DNA of 64,000 bases from Georgenia ruanii. GTDB taxonomy: Bacteria; Actinomycetota; Actinomycetes; Actinomycetales; Actinomycetaceae. Where the stretch lies: NCBI RefSeq assembly GCF_009193175.1, contig NZ_VUKE01000004.1, forward strand, positions 172,777 through 236,776, read 5' to 3'. Positions within the stretch are counted from its first letter, which is position 1. Each line of letters opens with the position of its first letter. Of this stretch, positions 8,871-17,647 are shown one piece after another. A model generated the notes under the pieces. It was not told where the DNA came from, made no database searches, and saw only the letters and a program-made list of their open reading frames with translations. A program made the translations under genes and the position numbers.

Positions 8871-11621
8871 GTGGCACAGGATTCAATGCCCGGCCGACAC
8901 GGCACGCCTTCAGAGGAACCGTTCGACGGAGAGAACGGCACCGTCCCTGACCAGCCCGCCGGTCCTGGACTGAACGATCTCGACGCGGTGCTGTCCGCTC
9001 GCCGTTCACACGATACAGCGGACGTGGACCGTCCGGGGAATGCCAACGGCGACCCGACCGGCGAAACCGACGGCGACGTGGCCCACACCTCCGAGGACGC
9101 CGGCGGCACCTCCGACGACCGCATCGGCCAGCCGGAGGACGGGCCCTCGGCCTCCGATCCTCTCGATGAGGTCGTGACTGAGCCTGCCGAGCATGCCGAT
9201 CCCGTCGAGGAGGCTGTGGCCGAGCGGGTCGATCCCGTCGATGAGGCTGTGGCCGAGCCCGTCGAATCTGTCGATGAGGTCGTAGCCGAGCACGGCGAAC
9301 CTGTCGATGAGGTCGTGACCTTCGAGCGCGCCGAGCCTGTCGCCGAGTCGGCGGCGGCCGAGCACGCCGATGAGGTCGCGGCCGAGCCCGTCGAATCTGT
9401 CGATGAGGTCGCGGCCGAGCACGCCGATGAGGTCGCGGCCGAGCCCGCCGAGCCTCTCGATGAGGCCGTGGCCCCTGAGCGCCCCGAGCCTGCCGCCGAG
9501 TCCCCGGCTGTCGAGCCGGAGGCCGTGGCCGAACCAGCGGTCGCCGAGCCGGAGGCCGTGGCCGAACCAGCGGTCGCCGAGCCCCTCGAGCGCGCCGGCG
9601 CCGAGGATTCCGCGTCGTCGGGGGACGAGACGCAGGTTCTTCCCGTCGCCACCGAGACCGCGGCGGCTGCCGCTGCCGCGGACGACACGACGGCGGTGTC
9701 GGCCGCCGCCGCGCAGCACGAGACCGCCGTCGTGCCGCCGACCGCCGCACCGGACGAGACCGTCGCGAACCCGGCTCCGGAGCCGCCGGCCCCCGCCGCC
9801 GCGACGCCGACGGAGCGGCTCAACCCCGTGGAGGACGACCCCATGCCGTCTGCCTCACCGCTGCTGCAGTTCCCGGCCGCGCCGGCCCAGGCGCCCCGCA
9901 CCAGCCGCAAGCGCGGCCTGACCGTCGCCGCGATCATCGTGGCGGTCGCCGCCGTCGCCTACGGGGTGGGCGCGTGGTTCGTCGGGGACAGGGTGCCCAA
10001 CGGCACCGTCGTGGCCGGCGTGTCGATCGGCGGCCTGCCCGAGGACGAGGCCCGCCAGCGGCTCACCAGCGGGCTGGAAGACGTCCAGGGCGAGGTCGTG
10101 CCCGTGTCGATCGGCGGCGAGAACGTCTCCAGCATCGACCCGGCCGCCGTCGACCTCACGCTCGACGCCAACGCCACGCTCGACCCGCTGGTCGGCTTCT
10201 CCCTCGACCCGCGCGTCCTGTGGGGCCACCTCTTCGGTCGCGGCGAGGCCCCGGCCGTGTCCCGCGCTAACGAGGACGCCCTGCACACGGCCCTGGAGAC
10301 GGCGGCCAGCGAGCTCGACGTCGCCCCGGTCGAGGGCGCGATCGCCTTCACGGGGGCCACGCCGGAGCCCACCGAGCCCGTCGCGGGCCGATCGGTCGAC
10401 GTCGACGCCGCCGCGCAGCTCGTGCTGCGCGAGTGGCTCTCGTCCGAGCGTCCGCTGGAGCTGCCGACCAAGGAGGTCCAGCCGACGGTCGACGCCGCCG
10501 CGGTGGACAAGGCCATGACCGAGCTGGCCGAGCCGCTCGTGTCCGGACCGGTCGCGGTGAGCGTGGAGGACAAGCTCGCGCAGCTGAGCCCGCAGACGCT
10601 CGCGGCGCACGCCAGCTTCGTCGGTCACGACGGCGCCCTCCAGCTGGAGATGGACGGCGAGGGCCTGGCGGAGGCCGTCCAGGAGGCCAACCCGGAGATC
10701 GGCGTGGCCGGCGAGGACGCGAAGATCATCCTCAACGCCAACGCGGAGCCGCAGATCGTGCCCTCGACCTCCGGTCGCGGCCTGGACCCGAAGGAGCTCG
10801 GCCAGGCGGTGGCCACCGCCGGCACCTCCACCGACCGCACCGCGACCGTGCAGCTCGTGGACGCCGAGCCGGAGTTCACCACCGAGGACGCCCAGGCCCT
10901 CGGCGTCAAGGAGATCATCGCCGACTTCTCCACGCCCATGCCGTACGACCCCGTGCGCACCAAGAACCTCGAGGTCGGCACGGCCAAGGTGACCGGCATG
11001 CTCGTCAAGCCGGGGGAGGAGTTCTCCCTCCTCAAGGCGCTCGGCCCGATCACCGCGGCCAACGGGTACGTCTCCTCCGGCGTCGTCGAGGACGGCTTCT
11101 CCACCACCGCGCTCGGCGGTGGCCTCTCGCAGCTGTCCACCAACATGTTCAACGTCGGGCTCATCTCCGGGATGGACGACATTGACCACAAGCCCCACTC
11201 GCGCTGGTTCGACCGCTACCCGGCCGGTCGGGAGGCCACCTTGTGGGAGGGGCAGACCGACCTGGTCTGGCGCAACAACACCGACTACGGGGTCCTCGTC
11301 CACGCCTGGGTGGGGAACGGCCGGGTGCACACCCGGCTGTGGAGCACCAAGGTCTGGGACGTGAAGATCACGTCTTCGGACCACTACAACATCACCCGGC
11401 CGACCACCGTCTACAACCCCGCGGAGAAGTGCATCGCCGAGTCCGGCGGGCAGTACGGCTTCACCGTCACGGTCACCCGCGAGCGCTCGCGCGCCGGGCA
11501 GGCGCCCGAGAGCCAGAAGTGGACGTGGACGTACCAGCCGTGGAACAAGATCGTCTGCGGCGAGAAGCCGTCACCGCAGTCGGGGCCGAGCCCGAGCCCG
11601 TCTCCGTCGGCGGCCGGCTGA
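8871..11621 (+). CDS. VanW family cell-wall protein with acidic repeat N-terminus and PG-binding domains
   Basis: About 916 residues from the GTG that has GAAGAGGA upstream; an ATG 16 codons earlier is an alternative. The cytoplasmic N-terminal third is acidic and repetitive: runs of EPVESVDEVVAE-type units around residues 97-243, including an exact tandem of the undecapeptide EPEAVAEPAVA. A single membrane helix follows (about residues 350-372, GLTVAAIIVAVAAVAYGVGAWFVG). The exported part has putative peptidoglycan-binding type 4 repeats (residues ~385-660) and a VanW domain (~683-831) with GVVEDGFSTTALGGGLSQLST. The tail is Ser/Pro-rich. VanW proteins associate with glycopeptide-resistance loci and wall metabolism, but their chemistry is unknown. 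No van genes are nearby, so a housekeeping wall role is likely. Confidence 0.88.
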   Translation: MAQDSMPGRHGTPSEEPFDGENGTVPDQPAGPGLNDLDAVLSARRSHDTADVDRPGNANGDPTGETDGDVAHTSEDAGGTSDDRIGQPEDGPSASDPLDEVVTEPAEHADPVEEAVAERVDPVDEAVAEPVESVDEVVAEHGEPVDEVVTFERAEPVAESAAAEHADEVAAEPVESVDEVAAEHADEVAAEPAEPLDEAVAPERPEPAAESPAVEPEAVAEPAVAEPEAVAEPAVAEPLERAGAEDSASSGDETQVLPVATETAAAAAAADDTTAVSAAAAQHETAVVPPTAAPDETVANPAPEPPAPAAATPTERLNPVEDDPMPSASPLLQFPAAPAQAPRTSRKRGLTVAAIIVAVAAVAYGVGAWFVGDRVPNGTVVAGVSIGGLPEDEARQRLTSGLEDVQGEVVPVSIGGENVSSIDPAAVDLTLDANATLDPLVGFSLDPRVLWGHLFGRGEAPAVSRANEDALHTALETAASELDVAPVEGAIAFTGATPEPTEPVAGRSVDVDAAAQLVLREWLSSERPLELPTKEVQPTVDAAAVDKAMTELAEPLVSGPVAVSVEDKLAQLSPQTLAAHASFVGHDGALQLEMDGEGLAEAVQEANPEIGVAGEDAKIILNANAEPQIVPSTSGRGLDPKELGQAVATAGTSTDRTATVQLVDAEPEFTTEDAQALGVKEIIADFSTPMPYDPVRTKNLEVGTAKVTGMLVKPGEEFSLLKALGPITAANGYVSSGVVEDGFSTTALGGGLSQLSTNMFNVGLISGMDDIDHKPHSRWFDRYPAGREATLWEGQTDLVWRNNTDYGVLVHAWVGNGRVHTRLWSTKVWDVKITSSDHYNITRPTTVYNPAEKCIAESGGQYGFTVTVTRERSRAGQAPESQKWTWTYQPWNKIVCGEKPSPQSGPSPSPSPSAAG
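9513..9578 (+). repeat. Exact 33-bp tandem duplication inside the VanW-family gene
   Basis: Two identical 33-bp units beginning GAGCCGGAGGCCGTGG encode EPEAVAEPAVA twice. They sit at the end of a longer stretch (about 9160-9500) built from imperfect copies of a GAGCCCGTCGAATCTGTCGA-type unit. Recent duplication by replication slippage is the simple explanation. Confidence 0.92.
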
Positions 11622-11674
11622 CGCGGCGGTTCCCGAGGGCCGACACGGCGCCGCGCGGGCGCCGGCGCGGTGCG

Positions 11675-11688
11675 TAGGGTGCGGGCTC
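11675..11688 (+). promoter_or_regulatory. -10 box of a probable leaderless GNAT transcript
   Basis: TAGGGT (11675-11680) is followed after 8 bases by the ATG, with no ribosome site between, so transcription probably starts at or next to the start codon. Confidence 0.55.
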
Positions 11689-12183
11689 ATGAGCCACATC
11701 CGCCCCGCCCGGCCGGAGGACGTGCCGGTCATCCTCCAGCTCGTCCACGACCTCGCCGTCTACGAGCGTGAGCCCGACGCCGTCAAGGCCACCGCGGAGG
11801 GCCTGCGAGACGCGCTGTTCGGGCCGGCGCCCGCGGTCTTCGCCCACGTGGCCGAGGAGGACGGCGAGGTCCAGGGCTTCGCGCTGTGGTTCCGGAACTT
11901 CTCCACCTGGGAGGGCGTGCACGGGATCTACCTGGAGGACCTCTACGTGCGCCCCGAGGCGCGCGGGCGCGGGCACGGCTCGGCGCTGCTGCGGACCCTC
12001 GCGCAGATCGCGGACGAGCGCGGCTACGCCCGGGTGGAGTGGGCGGTGCTGAACTGGAACGCCCCGTCCATCGGGTTCTACCGCAGCCTGGGCGCCCGGC
12101 CGCAGGACGAGTGGACCACCTTCCGGCTCACCGGTGCCGCGCTGGCCGAGCTCGCCGCCGAGGGCGCCGACGTGCGCGCCTGA
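11689..12183 (+). CDS. GNAT family N-acetyltransferase
   Basis: 164-residue single-domain acetyl-CoA-dependent N-acetyltransferase. The N-terminal strand and helix (IRPARPEDVPVILQLVHDLAVYE) and the acetyl-CoA loop VRPEARGRGHGSALLRTLAQIA (R/Q-x-x-G-x-G/A type) are clear. WAVLNWNAPSIGFYRSLGA is the typical motif B. The sequence is most like the small-molecule (diamine/thialysine type) N-acetyltransferases, with FSTWEGVHGIYLEDLYV resembling that subfamily. The substrate cannot be fixed by eye. The start is set by homology and the adjacent -10 box. Confidence 0.9.
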   Translation: MSHIRPARPEDVPVILQLVHDLAVYEREPDAVKATAEGLRDALFGPAPAVFAHVAEEDGEVQGFALWFRNFSTWEGVHGIYLEDLYVRPEARGRGHGSALLRTLAQIADERGYARVEWAVLNWNAPSIGFYRSLGARPQDEWTTFRLTGAALAELAAEGADVRA

Positions 12184-12209
12184 CCGCCGCCGGCCCCCAC
12201 GCCACGGGG

Positions 12210-12452
12210 TCAGCGCGGCCGCGGGTCCGCCGCCGGCGGGGGCGGGACGCGCTTGCCCGTGACCATCACGGCCGCCGGGACCGCCACGTCCCCGCGCCGG
12301 GTGCGCACGACGACGCCGTCGGGCCGCACCTCGAGCAGGTCGCCCAGCGCGTCGGAGTAGCCGCCCTCGACCCGATAGCGCACGACGACACGTTCACCCA
12401 CGCGCCAGCGCAGCCAGGGAAGCGGGGGTGGGGCGTCGGGGGCGGGCGTCAT
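12210..12452 (-). CDS. Small SH3-like domain protein (Rv0428c N-terminal domain type)
   Basis: 80 residues from the chosen ATG, essentially one small beta-barrel: WRVGERVVVRYRVEGG, then LGDLLEVRPDGVVVRTRRGDVAVPAAVMVTGKRVPPPP. This pattern matches the SH3-like domain that precedes the acetyltransferase domain in mycobacterial Rv0428c and occurs alone in many actinobacteria near the ferredoxin gene. It is oriented toward the GNAT gene and away from fdxA. CAGGCT ends six bases before the ATG, compatible with a leaderless start. Molecular function unknown. Confidence 0.68.
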   Translation of the reverse strand: MTPAPDAPPPLPWLRWRVGERVVVRYRVEGGYSDALGDLLEVRPDGVVVRTRRGDVAVPAAVMVTGKRVPPPPAADPRPR

Positions 12453-12491
12453 GGGCCCAGCCTGCCCCTCAGCGCCTGGCACCGGAAATCC

Positions 12492-12567
12492 GCCGGACGG
12501 CCGGCGAGCCGACCCCACCCGACGTGCCGGACGGCCGGTGAGCCGACCCCACCCGACGTGCCGGACG
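12492..12567. repeat. 34-bp direct repeat upstream of fdxA
   Basis: Two complete 34-bp units (12492-12525 and 12526-12559) start GCCGGACGGCCGG and differ by a single base; the first 8 bases of a third copy follow. It lies between the divergent SH3-like gene and fdxA. Confidence 0.9.
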
Positions 12568-12729
12568 CCGCGCCCGGCACCGTCCCCGGTGCGCCCGGGC
12601 CATCGCCGGCGCCCGGGCGACGGCGCGGCGGGCGCGCAGGTTCGTGTAGCGCCCCGGACTGCGGGATACTGGGGGCCGACGTCGCCATGGGCGCCACCGC
12701 GCCGTGGCCAGCGAGGAAAGGATGTTTCC

Positions 12730-13047
12730 GTGACCTACGTGATCGCCCAGCCGTGCGTGGACGTCAAGGACCGGGCCTGCGTGGACGAGTGTCCCGTCGA
12801 CTGCATCTACGAGGGCGCCCGCTCGCTGTACATCCACCCCGACGAGTGCGTGGACTGCGGCGCCTGCGAGCCGGTGTGCCCGGTCGAGGCGATCTTCTAC
12901 GAGGACGACGTCCCGCAGATCTGGTCGGACTACTACCGCGCCAACGTCGAGTTCTTCAACGACCTCGGCTCGCCCGGCGGCGCGGCGAAGATGGGCGTCA
13001 TCGACAAGGACGACCCGATGATCGCCGCCCTGCCCCCGCAGGCCTGA
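12730..13047 (+). CDS. fdxA: Seven-iron ferredoxin FdxA/FdxC type
   Basis: 105-residue cytoplasmic electron carrier with one [3Fe-4S] and one [4Fe-4S] cluster. The N-terminal MTYVIAQPCVDVKDRACVDE and CPVDCIYEG supply the first cysteine set, and HPDECVDCGACEPVCPVEAI the second. The C-terminal extension (WSDYYRANVEFFNDLGSPGGA) is characteristic of the actinobacterial 7Fe ferredoxins. The GTG start is chosen over the longer frame because GAAAGGAT lies at ribosome-site distance and MTYVIAQPC is the conserved family start. dapC follows after two bases, an order also known in corynebacteria and mycobacteria. Confidence 0.97.
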   Translation: MTYVIAQPCVDVKDRACVDECPVDCIYEGARSLYIHPDECVDCGACEPVCPVEAIFYEDDVPQIWSDYYRANVEFFNDLGSPGGAAKMGVIDKDDPMIAALPPQA

Positions 13048-13049
13048 GC

Positions 13050-14192
13050 GTGCCGCTCTACGGCCGAGCCCTGCCCGACTTCCCCTGGGACTCCCTCGCG
13101 CCGGCGAAGACCCGTGCCGCGGCGCACCCGGGCGGCATCGTCGACCTCTCCGTCGGCACGCCCGTCGACCCCACCCCCGCCGTCGCCCAGGAGGCGCTGC
13201 GGGCGGCGGCGAACGCCCCGGGCTACCCGCAGACCGTCGGCACGCTGGCGCTGCGCGAGGCGGTGGTCGCCTGGTTCGCGCGGCGGCGCGGCGTGCCCGA
13301 CCTCGGCGTCGACGGCGTGCTGCCCACCCTGGGGTCGAAGGAGATGGTCGCCCTGCTGCCCGCCCTGCTCGGGCTGGGCGAGGGCGACGTCGTCGTCCAC
13401 CCGCAGGCGGCCTACCCCACCTACGACGTCGGCGCCCGGCTGGCCGGGGCGACCCCCGTGCCGGTGGGCGAGGACCTCGCCGCCTGGCCCGAGCACGCGC
13501 GGCTCGTCTGGCTGAACTCCCCGGGCAACCCCGACGGGCACGTGCTCGGCGCCGACCAGCTCGCCGCGGTGGTGGCCTGGGCGCGCGAGCGCGGCGCCGT
13601 CGTCGCCTCCGACGAGTGCTACGCCGAGCTGCCCTGGCGTGCGCCGTGGACGAGCGAGGGCGTGCCCTCCCTGCTCGACCCCCGGGTGACCGGCGGGGAC
13701 CACAGCGGCCTGCTGGTGCTGTACTCGCTGAGCAAGCAGTCCAACCTGGCCGGGTACCGCGCGGCGTTCGTGGCCGGGGACCCGGCGCTGGTGCGGCCGC
13801 TGACGGAGGTGCGCAAGCACGCCGGGATGATCGTGCCCTTCCCCGTCCAGGAAGCGATGACCGCCGTCCTGGCCGACGACGCGCACGTCGAGGCCCAGCG
13901 CGAGCGCTACCGCGCCCGGCGCGAGGTGCTGCTCGGCGCCGTCGAGGCCGCCGGGCTGGAGCTGGACCCCGCCACCGCCGCCGGCCTCTACCTGTGGGTG
14001 CGCGCCGCCGGGCGCACGGACGTCGGCTCCTGGGAGCTCGTCGACGCCCTGGCCCACCGCGGCATCCTCGTGGCGCCGGGGACGTTCTACGGCCCCCGCG
14101 GCGAGGGGTACGTCCGGGTGGCGCTGACGGCCACGGACGAGCGGGTGGCCGCCGCCGCGGACCGGCTGGGCGGGGGCGGACGGCTGTTCTGA
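13050..14192 (+). CDS. dapC: N-succinyldiaminopimelate aminotransferase DapC
   Basis: PLP-dependent class I/II aminotransferase, 380 residues, expected to convert N-succinyl-2-amino-6-ketopimelate to N-succinyl-LL-diaminopimelate in lysine and peptidoglycan synthesis. The Schiff-base lysine is K229 in SLSKQSNLAGYR. NSPGNPDG and the DECYAELPW aspartate/tyrosine that contact PLP are present. PDFPWDSLAPAK at the N-terminus is typical of the actinobacterial DapC subgroup. The GTG start lies two bases after the fdxA stop, so the two genes are co-transcribed. The matching dapD lies about 11 kb downstream. Confidence 0.93.
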   Translation: MPLYGRALPDFPWDSLAPAKTRAAAHPGGIVDLSVGTPVDPTPAVAQEALRAAANAPGYPQTVGTLALREAVVAWFARRRGVPDLGVDGVLPTLGSKEMVALLPALLGLGEGDVVVHPQAAYPTYDVGARLAGATPVPVGEDLAAWPEHARLVWLNSPGNPDGHVLGADQLAAVVAWARERGAVVASDECYAELPWRAPWTSEGVPSLLDPRVTGGDHSGLLVLYSLSKQSNLAGYRAAFVAGDPALVRPLTEVRKHAGMIVPFPVQEAMTAVLADDAHVEAQRERYRARREVLLGAVEAAGLELDPATAAGLYLWVRAAGRTDVGSWELVDALAHRGILVAPGTFYGPRGEGYVRVALTATDERVAAAADRLGGGGRLF

Positions 14193-14352
14193 CGCCGTTT
14201 GTGCCGCGGGTCACAGTGCGGGCGAATTCGAACGTGACGCTCGCAATGGCCTATCGTTGTGTGTCGGATCACGCCCCCCTCGGGCGCCACCGGAGCCCGA
14301 GGGTTCGCAACGAGGCGCTCAACAGAGGGCCACATCCCGAGGAGGGGACCAC

Positions 14353-15654
<1,302 letters not shown>

Positions 15655-15687
15655 CGTCGCGTCCGGGCGGCGATGCCCCGGCGCCGA

Positions 15688-15745
15688 CGACGGCGAGGGC
15701 CCCCGACCACAGGCAGGTTCCTGTGGTCGGGGGCCCTCGCCGTCG
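15688..15745. terminator. Very strong bidirectional hairpin after gltA
   Basis: A 26-bp perfect stem (15688-15713 with 15720-15745) closes on the 6-nt loop CAGGTT. It sits between the convergent gltA and the lipoprotein gene and would stop transcription from both sides. No T-run follows. Confidence 0.93.
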
Positions 15746-15838
15746 GTCGCCGGAGGCCCTGGCTGCGCCGAAGGCGCCCGCTCGTGCCGGTGCCGCCGCG
15801 CCACGCGGGCAGCGGCGGCACCGGGCATGCCGTGGTCG

Positions 15839-16831
15839 TCAGGACTTCGGCACGAACGTGTCCATGGCGACCTTCTTCTTGAGGATGCCGTCCTGCAGCG
15901 CGAGGTCGGCGAGGGTCTGCAGCGCGTCGCGGTCCATCTGCCCGCGGAAGTCCTCGATGAGCACCTTCTGCGCCAGCTCGGGCTTCATGTCGAGGAACGT
16001 CGTCAGGGTCTGCCGGACCTCGTCCGGGTGCTCCTGGGCGTACGCGGTGACGTCGTCGACGGCCGCGGCGAAGTTGTCGACCAGCTCGGGGTCCTGCTGG
16101 GCCAGCTTGCCGGAGGTGAAGACGGACATGGTCGGCACGCCCGGCATGGTCTCCTGGTAGTTGTACGTGACGCGCGTGTCGCCGGCGTCCTTGAACACGG
16201 TCTGGAACGGCTCGGGGACCCAGGCGGCGTCGATGTTGCCGGCGTTCAGCGCGGCGGGCATGTCGGGGAAGCCGAGCTCGACGAAGTTGATGCTGTCGGG
16301 GTCGCCGCCGGCCTTCTTGACCACCTCGCGGATGGTGACCTCGCCCTGGGTCTTGAGGTTGTTGACGGCGACGGTCTTGCCGGCGAGGTCGGCCGGGGAC
16401 TCGATACCCGAGTCCGGCTTGGCCCACACGGAGGTGATGTCGTCGCCCTCCTTGAGGGCGTGCGAGTAGCCGGTGACCATCCGGACGTCGAGCCCCTGGT
16501 CCTGGGCCAGCATGAGGCTGAGCGGGTTGGAGATCGCGAACTGCATCTGGCCGGAGACGACGGCGGGCAGCAGTGCCGCCCCGCCCTGGCCGGTCTCGAG
16601 GGACACGTCGAAGCCGTGCTCCTTGAAGATGCCCTTGTCGACGCCGAGCTGGAGGGCCGCGCTGGGCACGATGGGCAGCACGCCCATCTTGACCTCGGTG
16701 GTCTCGGACCCGCCGGCCGCGCTGCTCTCGGAGCCGGCCGCGGGGGTGGTGGCGTCGTCGTTGCCGCCGCCGGAGCAGGCCGTCAGCGCGAGGAGGATCC
16801 CCGCCGTCAGGACACACATCCTTGTGCGCAT
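15839..16831 (-). CDS. NrtA/SsuA/TauA-family ABC substrate-binding lipoprotein (orphan)
   Basis: 330-residue periplasmic-binding-protein type II. The signal peptide MRTRMCVLTAGILLALTAC ends in lipobox LTAC, followed by a Gly/Ser/Thr-rich linker. The mature part (VKMGVLPIVPSAALQLGVDKGIFKEHGFDVSLE..., then LMLAQDQGLDVRMVTGY) is the aliphatic sulfonate/nitrate/taurine type. GGAAAGGAAC lies at ribosome-site distance upstream of the ATG. No permease or ATPase is adjacent. Instead a MarR-type regulator lies upstream on the same strand and a catabolic operon diverges beyond it, suggesting that the protein binds the substrate of that pathway. Confidence 0.9.
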   Translation of the reverse strand: MRTRMCVLTAGILLALTACSGGGNDDATTPAAGSESSAAGGSETTEVKMGVLPIVPSAALQLGVDKGIFKEHGFDVSLETGQGGAALLPAVVSGQMQFAISNPLSLMLAQDQGLDVRMVTGYSHALKEGDDITSVWAKPDSGIESPADLAGKTVAVNNLKTQGEVTIREVVKKAGGDPDSINFVELGFPDMPAALNAGNIDAAWVPEPFQTVFKDAGDTRVTYNYQETMPGVPTMSVFTSGKLAQQDPELVDNFAAAVDDVTAYAQEHPDEVRQTLTTFLDMKPELAQKVLIEDFRGQMDRDALQTLADLALQDGILKKKVAMDTFVPKS

Positions 16832-17028
16832 GCTGTTCCTTTCCTAGCTGTGTGAAGGGAGGTGCTGGTTCTTTTCGGTGAGTCGGGTTCTGCGGTCGTG
16901 GTCTCGGTGTCGGGATCTGGTGTCGGTCGCGGATGCGGTGTCGGTGTGCGTGCAAGCTCGGTCGCGGCCGGGGCGCCGGTCGCAGGTGCGGCCGGACGGC
17001 CTCGGTGGTAGGTCGGGTCTCGTTGCCC
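16832..17028 (-). other. C/A-rich leader between marR and the lipoprotein gene
   Basis: On the coding (-) strand this stretch is C- and A-rich with few G and T and many CGACACC-type words, and looks unstructured. That is the base pattern of a Rho-utilisation region or an open leader. No gene or clear promoter was found. Confidence 0.4.
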
Positions 17029-17478
17029 TCAGCTGGCCCGGCCGAGCCGGGCGGCCTCGGCGCTGGCGGGGCTGACGATGCGCTGCAGCAGCCGGCGCAG
17101 GGTCTGACGCTCGGCGTCGTCCAGGTCGCCGAGCAACTGGTCGATCGACCCCTCGACGCGCTCGCGGGCCTGGGCGTAGAGGTCGCGCCCGGGTCCGGTG
17201 ATGACGACGGACTTCTGCCGCCGGTCCGAGGGGTGCGGCCGCCGCTCGGCGAGGGTGCGCCGCTCGAGCCCGTCGACGAGGGCGACGATCTGGCTGGGGT
17301 CGAGCCGCAGGGCGTCGGCGAGCTCGCGCTGGCTCACGCCGTCGGTGGTGGCGAGCAGCTCGAGCAGGGAGTACGACCGGCTGTTGAGGTCCAGCGGCGC
17401 CAGCGCCGCGTTCGCGGTCGCGACGCCCTGCCCGCTCGCCAGGGACAGCAGCAGGCCGATGTTCTCGGGCGCGGTCAT
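17029..17478 (-). CDS. MarR family transcriptional regulator
   Basis: 149-residue winged-helix DNA-binding protein, usual size for MarR dimers. The recognition region SQRELADALRLDPSQIVALVDGLERRTLAERRPHPSDRRQK contains the wing signature (P-x-D-R-R). The N-terminal LNSRSYSLLELLATTDG is the typical helix before it. AGGAG lies seven bases upstream of the ATG. Divergent from the SDR-led catabolic operon and probably co-directional with the binding lipoprotein. It likely represses one or both units until an acyl or aromatic ligand binds; the ligand is unknown. Confidence 0.92.
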   Translation of the reverse strand: MTAPENIGLLLSLASGQGVATANAALAPLDLNSRSYSLLELLATTDGVSQRELADALRLDPSQIVALVDGLERRTLAERRPHPSDRRQKSVVITGPGRDLYAQARERVEGSIDQLLGDLDDAERQTLRRLLQRIVSPASAEAARLGRAS

Positions 17479-17531
17479 CGCAGCTCCTGGCGTCGTCGCA
17501 TGTCCGGGAGCCTAGAGGCAACGATTAAGAA

Positions 17532-17546
17532 CGTCAATGATTGACG
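17532..17546. promoter_or_regulatory. 15-bp palindrome, likely MarR operator
   Basis: CGTCAAT-g-ATTGACG is a perfect 7+1+7 palindrome 54 bp from the marR start and 102 bp from the first catabolic gene, the usual place for a MarR autoregulatory operator. A second dyad, GTGTG-gt-CACAC, lies at 17558-17569. Confidence 0.7.
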
Positions 17547-17647
17547 GCGTCCATGATGTGTGGTCACACTGTGAGGGACGTCGCAGGTGACGTCGCGGGC
17601 GCCGCCCGCGCGAGCACCGCGGTCAACGAGGACATCAAGGAGCGGAC

